From Gammaproteobacteria bacterium (GTDB lineage: Bacteria > Pseudomonadota > Gammaproteobacteria > Pseudomonadales > Pseudohongiellaceae), in contig DORE01000001.1 in assembly GCA_003514305.1 (NCBI GenBank), forward strand, positions 21,591 through 33,404: a DNA stretch of 11,814 nucleotides. Direction: 5' to 3'. This document shows, piece by piece, positions 7,259 to 11,814 of this stretch (its first letter is position 1; each line of letters opens with the position of its first letter). The notes under the pieces were generated by a model. It was not told the DNA's origin. It saw only the letters and a list, made by a program, of their open reading frames with translations, and made no database searches. Position numbers and translations under genes: made by a program.

Positions 7259-8737
7259 TTATGTCAGGACGACGTCGAACCGCTCCTGAGTATACATCGG
7301 TTCAACTTCGAATTTGACTGTCTTGCCAAGCGATTTCTGCAAACTCTCGAGCGTATTGGATTCCTCATCGAGCAAGCGATCGACTACTCCCTGTGAAGCA
7401 GTCACTAAAAGAGTGTCGTTTTCATGAGCTCCTGCAACTCGCAATATTTCACGGAAGATCTCATAACAGACAGTTTCTGGAGATTTCTGTGTGCCGCGTC
7501 CTTCGCAAACCGGACAATCACTGTTAAGAATCTGACCGAGACTCTCCCTCGTCCGTTTGCGTGTCATCTCGATCAACCCGAGCTGTGAAATACTTGTTAT
7601 AGAGGTGCGTGCCCTGTCTTTTCCCAGCGCCTTGATAAGCGTTCGTTGCACCTGGCGTTTATGCTCAGGATCTGACATGTCAATGAAATCTAAAATTAGT
7701 ATTCCTCCCAGATTGCGCAACCGTAACTGCCGAGCAATAGCAATGGCGGCTTCGAGGTTGGTTTTAAGAATCGTCTCGGCTTGATTTCGGCTACCCAGAT
7801 AGGCACCGGTATTGACATCAATAGTCGTCATCGCCTCAGTTTGCTCAATCACCAAATCACCCCCGGACTTAAGCTTAACTTTGTTGCTCAAAGCCCGATT
7901 GATTTCATCTTCAATGCCGTAATAATCAAAAATTGGCCGCTCATCGCTGAAGCATTCTAGCCTGCTATCAAGTTCAGGAACGAAGTCCGCCAGAAACAGA
8001 ACCATTTCACCGAATTTATCCTTGTTATCAATACGAATCTTTTCAACTTCCGGCCGGATCAGATCTCTGACCGTACGCATGTATAAGGGCACCTCGCGAT
8101 ACACTGCCTTCACGCCGTCATTACGCTTGATTCGCTGCTCCACTTTACCCCACAGTCGCTTGAGAAACCTGACGTCTTCAACTAATTCCTCTGCCTCGAC
8201 ACCTTCGGCGGCCGTGCGGATTATAAAACCCCCACGGCCATCCCAATTCTCCTGTTTCAGCACTTTACGCAGAAGCTCCAGCAAACGCTCCCGCTCCTCT
8301 TCATCCTCTATCCGCTGAGATATTCCCAGATGTTTATTGCGGGGCATTAACACCAGATTCCGAGATGGCAGAGTCAAATGAGTCGTCAATCTCGCACCTT
8401 TGCTGCTGATGGCGTCCTTCGCAACCTGAACAACGATGTCCTGACCATCTCTTAAACTCTCAATAATTGGAGGAGGAAAGTCATTTCGCAACTCATACCC
8501 GTCCGCATCAAGCAGAGAGATGTCCGAGTTATGGATGAACGCAGCTCGATCCAAACCGATATCTACAAAGGCCGCCTCCATGCCCGGCATCACTCGCACG
8601 ACCCTGCCACGAAAGATATCGCCAACGTATCCACGTCTGTTGTACCGCTCAATAAAAATTTCCTGCAAAAGCCCATTCTCTAGCAACGCGACCCGTGTTT
8701 CCATGAGAGTGGCATTGATGAGTATTTCTTCGCTCAT
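7259..8737 (-). CDS. rng: Ribonuclease G
   Basis: A 492-residue endoribonuclease of the RNase E/G family, full length compared with E. coli RNase G (489). It lacks the long C-terminal degradosome scaffold of RNase E. An S1-type RNA-binding domain covers about residues 37-120 (RGYVGDIFRGRV, GMEAAFVDIG). The DNase I-like catalytic core contains TTIDVNTGAYLG with Asp307 and GGILILDFIDM with Asp350, the Mg-binding pair. The zinc-link SDCPVCEGRG, with Cys408 and Cys411, holds the dimer together. RNase G trims the 5' end of 16S rRNA and cleaves 5'-monophosphorylated mRNAs. The start ATG follows the maf stop by 4 nt, and the GAGG ribosome site overlaps that stop (TGAGG), so translation is probably coupled to maf. 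Confidence 0.97.
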   Translation of the reverse strand: MSEEILINATLMETRVALLENGLLQEIFIERYNRRGYVGDIFRGRVVRVMPGMEAAFVDIGLDRAAFIHNSDISLLDADGYELRNDFPPPIIESLRDGQDIVVQVAKDAISSKGARLTTHLTLPSRNLVLMPRNKHLGISQRIEDEEERERLLELLRKVLKQENWDGRGGFIIRTAAEGVEAEELVEDVRFLKRLWGKVEQRIKRNDGVKAVYREVPLYMRTVRDLIRPEVEKIRIDNKDKFGEMVLFLADFVPELDSRLECFSDERPIFDYYGIEDEINRALSNKVKLKSGGDLVIEQTEAMTTIDVNTGAYLGSRNQAETILKTNLEAAIAIARQLRLRNLGGILILDFIDMSDPEHKRQVQRTLIKALGKDRARTSITSISQLGLIEMTRKRTRESLGQILNSDCPVCEGRGTQKSPETVCYEIFREILRVAGAHENDTLLVTASQGVVDRLLDEESNTLESLQKSLGKTVKFEVEPMYTQERFDVVLT

Positions 8738-8741
8738 GACC

Positions 8742-9353
8742 TCAGGTCACCAGTTTGTCGATGGCAGCAGATGATTTCCAGACCGGCACACCAAACTCGA
8801 CGAGCAATGCAGAAGTTTCGAACAAAGGCAGCCCCATAACCCCGCTGTAACTGCCGCTGATTGATTCAACAAATGCGGCAGCAAAGCCTTGTATCGCATA
8901 GCCGCCTGCCTTGCCCATAGGTTCTCCAGTATTCAAATAGGCGAGAGCTTCCGATTCTGAAATCTTGCGGAACTGCACTTTTGTTTCAGAAAGACGTGCA
9001 GCAAATGAATCTCTCGATGCCAAACTGACCGCAGTACAAACTCTATGAACCCGACCAGAAAGTTGAGTCAGCATTCTTACGGCATCAATTCCACTGATAG
9101 GCTTGCCCAATAGCGTGTCGTCAATGACCACCACAGTATCAGAGCCAAGGGCCAGCGGATTGGGCTTGTCAGTGCATTCAAGGGCAGACTGAGCTTTTTC
9201 ATGCGCCAAGCGCAGTGCCAGGTCTGGCGCACTTTCTCCGATTTGAGGCGTCTCATCAATGGTCTGAGGAAGTACTTCGAAGTTAATGCCAATTTGCTCC
9301 AATAACTGGGCGCGCCGGGGTGACGCTGATGCCAGGATTACTTTGTTCGTCAT
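8742..9353 (-). CDS. maf: Maf-like nucleoside triphosphate pyrophosphatase (YhdE type, dTTP/UTP)
   Basis: A 203-residue Maf/HAM1-fold enzyme that hydrolyses nucleoside triphosphates to monophosphate and pyrophosphate. YhdE members prefer dTTP, UTP and modified pyrimidine nucleotides and are linked to housecleaning and to cell-division arrest. Visible motifs are SASPRR (9-14), the DET motif (33-35), GSDTVVV with the catalytic-type Asp72 (70-76), GKP (83-85), LSGRVHRVCTAV (98-109), and GEPMGKAGGYAIQG (143-156). The last block places it with the YhdE rather than the YceF (m7GTP) branch. ATG 9353 is chosen because it matches the family start MTNKVILASASPRR and has GGAAG 6 nt upstream. A TTG four codons earlier is less likely. 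It sits 31 nt after mreD and 4 nt before rng, in the conserved mreBCD-maf-rng order. Confidence 0.95.
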   Translation of the reverse strand: MTNKVILASASPRRAQLLEQIGINFEVLPQTIDETPQIGESAPDLALRLAHEKAQSALECTDKPNPLALGSDTVVVIDDTLLGKPISGIDAVRMLTQLSGRVHRVCTAVSLASRDSFAARLSETKVQFRKISESEALAYLNTGEPMGKAGGYAIQGFAAAFVESISGSYSGVMGLPLFETSALLVEFGVPVWKSSAAIDKLVT

Positions 9354-9384
9354 GTCAACTTCCAACCGCGAACTTCAGCGCGGC

Positions 9385-9873
9385 TCAGTGAACGTCGAAA
9401 CTGCGTCGTATTTGCCGCAACAGCTGAAAGACAGAAGGCCAAATAATCGCACTGGTAAGTGCGGCCATCAAAAACAACAGGCCTGACGCGACCGTCTGCC
9501 CGGTCAGCATCAATAACCAGCGATTTAACATCAGATTGATGCCGACCATAGCGAAAACCAGACCCGCTTGCTGCAGAGAGGTGAACATACGCAGACGTTG
9601 ATGCAAACTCAATGTAATGTATGCGATTATCACGAGACCAAGTGCATTCAGGCCTAGCACTGAACCCTCCAGCACATCCAGAATGATCCCAGCAGCCCAG
9701 GCGGAGCCGATTCCAACTCGATAAGGCAGCGCCATAACCCAATACACTAGCACCATTGGCACCCACTCAGGCCGGTAATCCATCGCCCACTCAGGAAACG
9801 GGACGATGGCAAGCAGGTACGCCAGAAAAAACGTCAGGAAAATGATCCAAATTGCATGTGATTTTTTTTGCAT
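9385..9873 (-). CDS. mreD: Rod shape-determining protein MreD
   Basis: A 162-residue, very hydrophobic integral membrane protein, the same length as E. coli MreD, with about five or six transmembrane helices. Examples are IWIIFLTFFLAYLLAIVPFP near the N-terminus and GLVFAMVGINLMLNRWLLML near residues 104-123. The PEWVPMVLVYWVMALPYRVGIGSAWAAGIILDVLEGSVLGLNALG region (about 35-79) is the MreD signature. MreD works with MreC and MreB, RodA and PBP2 in the elongasome that directs lateral peptidoglycan synthesis. ATG 9873 lies 7 nt after the mreC stop. No strong ribosome site is visible, so translation may depend on coupling to mreC. Another minus-strand frame at 9350-9766 overlaps it but has no protein-like features. 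Confidence 0.95.
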   Translation of the reverse strand: MQKKSHAIWIIFLTFFLAYLLAIVPFPEWAMDYRPEWVPMVLVYWVMALPYRVGIGSAWAAGIILDVLEGSVLGLNALGLVIIAYITLSLHQRLRMFTSLQQAGLVFAMVGINLMLNRWLLMLTGQTVASGLLFLMAALTSAIIWPSVFQLLRQIRRSFDVH

Positions 9874-9880
9874 AACTGGG

Positions 9881-10825
9881 CTACTGGCTGGCAGGCCTCA
9901 AGCTAAGCTGTGACAATTGGTCTTCAGTTGAGCCCGAGACCTCCTCTCCTTGACTTTCCTCCAGAACCGGGTCGAGTTCAAGTTCAGGCACGACGGTCGC
10001 GTCGCTGGCAAAGACCAACATCACATGACGGGTGCTTGCCAGTTGAGCGAGTGGTTCTGCGATCACCCTCGCGAAATCTTGCCCGGGATCTTTAGAAATA
10101 AATGTAATTCTGGCGACCGGATAGTTCTTTGGGTAGACCTGTCCCATACCCGAACTGACGAGCATGTCACCAGCCTTCATATCCTGAGTCTGAGTGACAA
10201 ACTCAAGTTCCAGTTCGGTCGACGTGCTGCGGCTACCCCGAGCTAGGGCTCGTTCACCGTTACGATTCACTTCAACCGGTGTGACATGATTTGAGTCGGT
10301 GATCAACAGCACCCAGGCAGTAAACGGCAAAACTTCGTCAACCTGCCCCATCAATCCGCGGGAATCGAGCAAGGCCTGCCCGACGAACACTCCATCAGCG
10401 AAGCCTTTATTTATTAAGACCCTCTTGGAGTAGGAATCAGGAAAAACATTGATAATTTCGGCCGGCAACACTTCTCCTGAAATCACCTGAGTCGCCTCTC
10501 GGAGATCGAGCAGGCGCGAATTTTCGCTGGCAAGTGATTCTAGAAGCTGCAGTTCCCGCTGCGCGATCAACAAGTCCTCCCTCAACCGATTATTTTCTTC
10601 AAGCAGGTCAGTTCGAGAAACAAACACATCATCGATCCAGAACGAGACTCGCGTGGGAATGTCAGCAAACCAGTAGACAGGTGTTGCCGCATAGCCTAAA
10701 CCGAAGCGCACATGCTGCAGATACATGAACCGGCTGTCTGCAACCATGATACAGATCGAAAGCAACAGAAAGGAAAGAGCCCGATATTCCAGCGCTACAC
10801 CTTTGATAAAAAGCGTTTTATCGAT
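9881..10825 (-). CDS. mreC: Rod shape-determining protein MreC (start codon appears to be ATC)
   Basis: A bitopic inner-membrane protein whose periplasmic part bridges MreB/MreD to PBP2. Numbered from ATC 10825 it has 314 residues: the N-terminal motif DKTLFIKG (2-9), which aligns with KPIFSRG of E. coli MreC; an anchor at about 16-29 followed by MVADSRF; a coiled coil at about 70-108 (LLEENNRLREDLL); and beta domains with KRVLINKGFADGVFVGQ (135-150) and GDMLVSSGMGQVYPKNYPVARI (219-240). The tail is acidic. Reading upstream in frame, the codons stay open to a TAA at 10880-10882 but contain no ATG, GTG or TTG until TTG 10765 and ATG 10747, both inside the membrane anchor. ATC 10825 has GAGG 8 nt upstream and restores the family N-terminus. 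Alternatives are initiation at TTG 10765 with a broken anchor, or a base error or mutation of ATG. Gene identity is certain. The start is not. Confidence 0.93.
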   Translation of the reverse strand: MDKTLFIKGVALEYRALSFLLLSICIMVADSRFMYLQHVRFGLGYAATPVYWFADIPTRVSFWIDDVFVSRTDLLEENNRLREDLLIAQRELQLLESLASENSRLLDLREATQVISGEVLPAEIINVFPDSYSKRVLINKGFADGVFVGQALLDSRGLMGQVDEVLPFTAWVLLITDSNHVTPVEVNRNGERALARGSRSTSTELELEFVTQTQDMKAGDMLVSSGMGQVYPKNYPVARITFISKDPGQDFARVIAEPLAQLASTRHVMLVFASDATVVPELELDPVLEESQGEEVSGSTEDQLSQLSLRPASQ

Positions 10826-10833
10826 GAGCTTAT

Positions 10834-10837
10834 CCTC
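10834..10837 (-). promoter_or_regulatory. Ribosome binding site supporting the ATC start of mreC
   Basis: On the minus strand GAGG (within TTTGAGGATAAG) ends 8 nt before the ATC at 10823-10825. TTG 10765 and ATG 10747, the only canonical candidates downstream, have no comparable purine-rich site in front of them. The motif is short and could be chance, but its spacing is right only for the ATC. Confidence 0.5.
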
Positions 10838-10879
10838 AAAGTTTTTCTGAATAGATGCCGCAAGCGTGCCGCCCGGGAC

Positions 10880-10900
10880 TTAACGCCCTGACAGAGACAT
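10880..10900 (-). other. Six-codon ATG mini-frame between mreB and mreC, in frame with mreC
   Basis: Four nucleotides after the mreB stop an ATG opens the frame MSLSGR and closes with TAA. GGA, at the end of mreB, lies upstream at a loose Shine-Dalgarno distance. The frame is the same as mreC, so mreC codons continue after the TAA without another stop. It may be a chance frame, a leader mini-cistron that keeps ribosomes near the mreC start, or the remnant of an interrupted longer start. No expression evidence is available. Confidence 0.25.
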
Positions 10901-10904
10901 TATC

Positions 10905-11814
10905 TCAATCCAAAGTAAGCAGATTCATATCTTGCGCATCCATCAGCTCCACCGCCATGCCACCACCCCGAGCGACGCAGGAGAGCGGATCCTCGGCCAC
11001 GATGATTGGCAGACCCGTTTCCTCTACTAGAAGCTTGTCCAAACCATTCAATAATGCACCGCCCCCAGTCAACACGAGGCCGCTCTCGGCGATGTCTGAA
11101 GCCAGCTCCGGCGGTGACTGTTCCAATGCACTTTTCACGGCCTGCACAATCGCAGTAAGCGGTTCCTGAAGCGCTTCAAGAACCTCATCGCTGTTAAGCG
11201 TAAAACTGCGCGGAACACCTTCTGCTAGGTTCCGTCCTCGAACATCGATTTCCCGGACTTCGCCCGAATTATCTACGTAAGCACAGCCGATTTCTTTCTT
11301 GATCCGCTCCGCAGTCGCATCGCCAATGAGACTGCCATAGTTGCGCCTTACATACGTAGTGATCGCTTCATCAAAGCGGTCACCACCAACCCTAACAGAC
11401 TCTGAATAGACGACACCGTTGAGAGAAATAATGGCGATTTCGGTCGTACCACCACCTATATCGACCACCATAGATCCACTGGCCTGTTCAACCGGCAGGC
11501 CAGCACCGATAGCGGCAGCCATTGGTTCCTCTATCAACCAGACATCTCTGGCTCCCGCACTGGCTACGGATTCACGTATCGCCCGCCGCTCCACTTGAGT
11601 AGATTTGCACGGAACGCAAACTAGCACCCTTGGGCTCGGTGGAAAAAAGCTGTTTTCATGCACTTTGTTGATGAAGTGCTGCAGCATTTTTTCGGTCACT
11701 TGAAAGTCGGCAATTACTCCGTCTTTCAGTGGTCGAATAGCAGTCATGTTGCCAGGTGTCCGGCCGAGCATTCGCTTGGCATCAGACCCAACAGCAGTTA
11801 CCGTTTTCTGTCCG
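10905..11814 (-). CDS. mreB: Rod shape-determining actin homologue MreB (N-terminus cut by window edge)
   Basis: An actin-fold ATPase that polymerises under the inner membrane and positions the elongasome. The frame is open to the window edge and encodes about 303 residues from GQKTVTAVGSDAKRMLGRTPGN onward. By comparison with E. coli MreB (347 residues) only about 48 N-terminal residues are missing, including the first phosphate loop. Visible are TQVERRAIRESVASAGARD with the catalytic-type Glu, LIEEPMAAAIGAGLPV, the phosphate-2 loop VVDIGGGTTEIAIISLNG, RVGGDRFDEAI, YVRRNYGSLIGDATAERIKKEIG, RGRNLAEGVPRSFTLNS, and the adenosine motif LTGGGALLNGLDKLL near the C-terminus. Similarity to the E. 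coli protein is high throughout. It is the first gene of the mreBCD cluster. Its promoter lies outside the window. Confidence 0.98.
   Translation of the reverse strand, partial: GQKTVTAVGSDAKRMLGRTPGNMTAIRPLKDGVIADFQVTEKMLQHFINKVHENSFFPPSPRVLVCVPCKSTQVERRAIRESVASAGARDVWLIEEPMAAAIGAGLPVEQASGSMVVDIGGGTTEIAIISLNGVVYSESVRVGGDRFDEAITTYVRRNYGSLIGDATAERIKKEIGCAYVDNSGEVREIDVRGRNLAEGVPRSFTLNSDEVLEALQEPLTAIVQAVKSALEQSPPELASDIAESGLVLTGGGALLNGLDKLLVEETGLPIIVAEDPLSCVARGGGMAVELMDAQDMNLLTLD

Noticed and set aside
9350..9766. Minus-strand 138-codon frame overlapping mreD
   Set aside because: mreD in the neighbouring frame has the correct length, helices and signature, and this frame has none.
1..11814. Possible novel defence, mobile or secondary-metabolite system
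   Set aside because: Every long gene belongs to a known conserved family, mostly housekeeping. No integrase, transposase, toxin-antitoxin, CRISPR or biosynthetic cluster was seen.

Overview
The window reads as a chromosomal segment of a gammaproteobacterium with moderate G+C, possibly marine. This rests on the order mreB-mreC-mreD-maf(yhdE)-rng-yhdP, a cell-wall/RNase G cluster typical of that class, and on the protein signatures. Genus cannot be fixed by eye. Every supported gene lies on the minus strand, so the window is transcribed from right to left. I found no rRNA, tRNA, CRISPR array, insertion sequence or phage gene.

Right part (11814 down to 7259): the C-terminal ~300 codons of mreB (the start lies beyond the window edge), then mreC, mreD, maf and rng with short gaps of 4 to about 80 nt, consistent with one operon. 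MreB, MreC and MreD form the rod-shape (elongasome) scaffold at the inner membrane. Maf is a nucleotide pyrophosphatase and RNase G an endoribonuclease for 16S rRNA 5'-end maturation and mRNA decay. The oddest detail is mreC: no ATG, GTG or TTG precedes its membrane anchor in frame after the last stop. The family's usual N-terminus begins exactly at an ATC codon with a Shine-Dalgarno-like GAGG 8 nt upstream.

Middle (7258 to 2252): a 129-nt gap, then yhdP (1346 codons), the giant AsmA-like protein of phospholipid transport to the outer membrane. It is followed by a DUF445/YheB-type membrane protein in the position where many relatives carry tldD.

Left part (2251 to 1): a 414-nt non-coding stretch holding a weak terminator and a striking nested dyad just upstream of a TetR/AcrR-family repressor gene. 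Next is a solitary exbD/tolR-like gene with its own good promoter and a strong, potentially bidirectional terminator. Last is the N-terminal part of a class II aldolase, cut by the window edge. These left-hand genes look like separate small units.

I see no previously undescribed multi-gene system. The notable points are the mreC start, the dyad by the TetR gene, the unpartnered ExbD, and DUF445 replacing tldD after yhdP.
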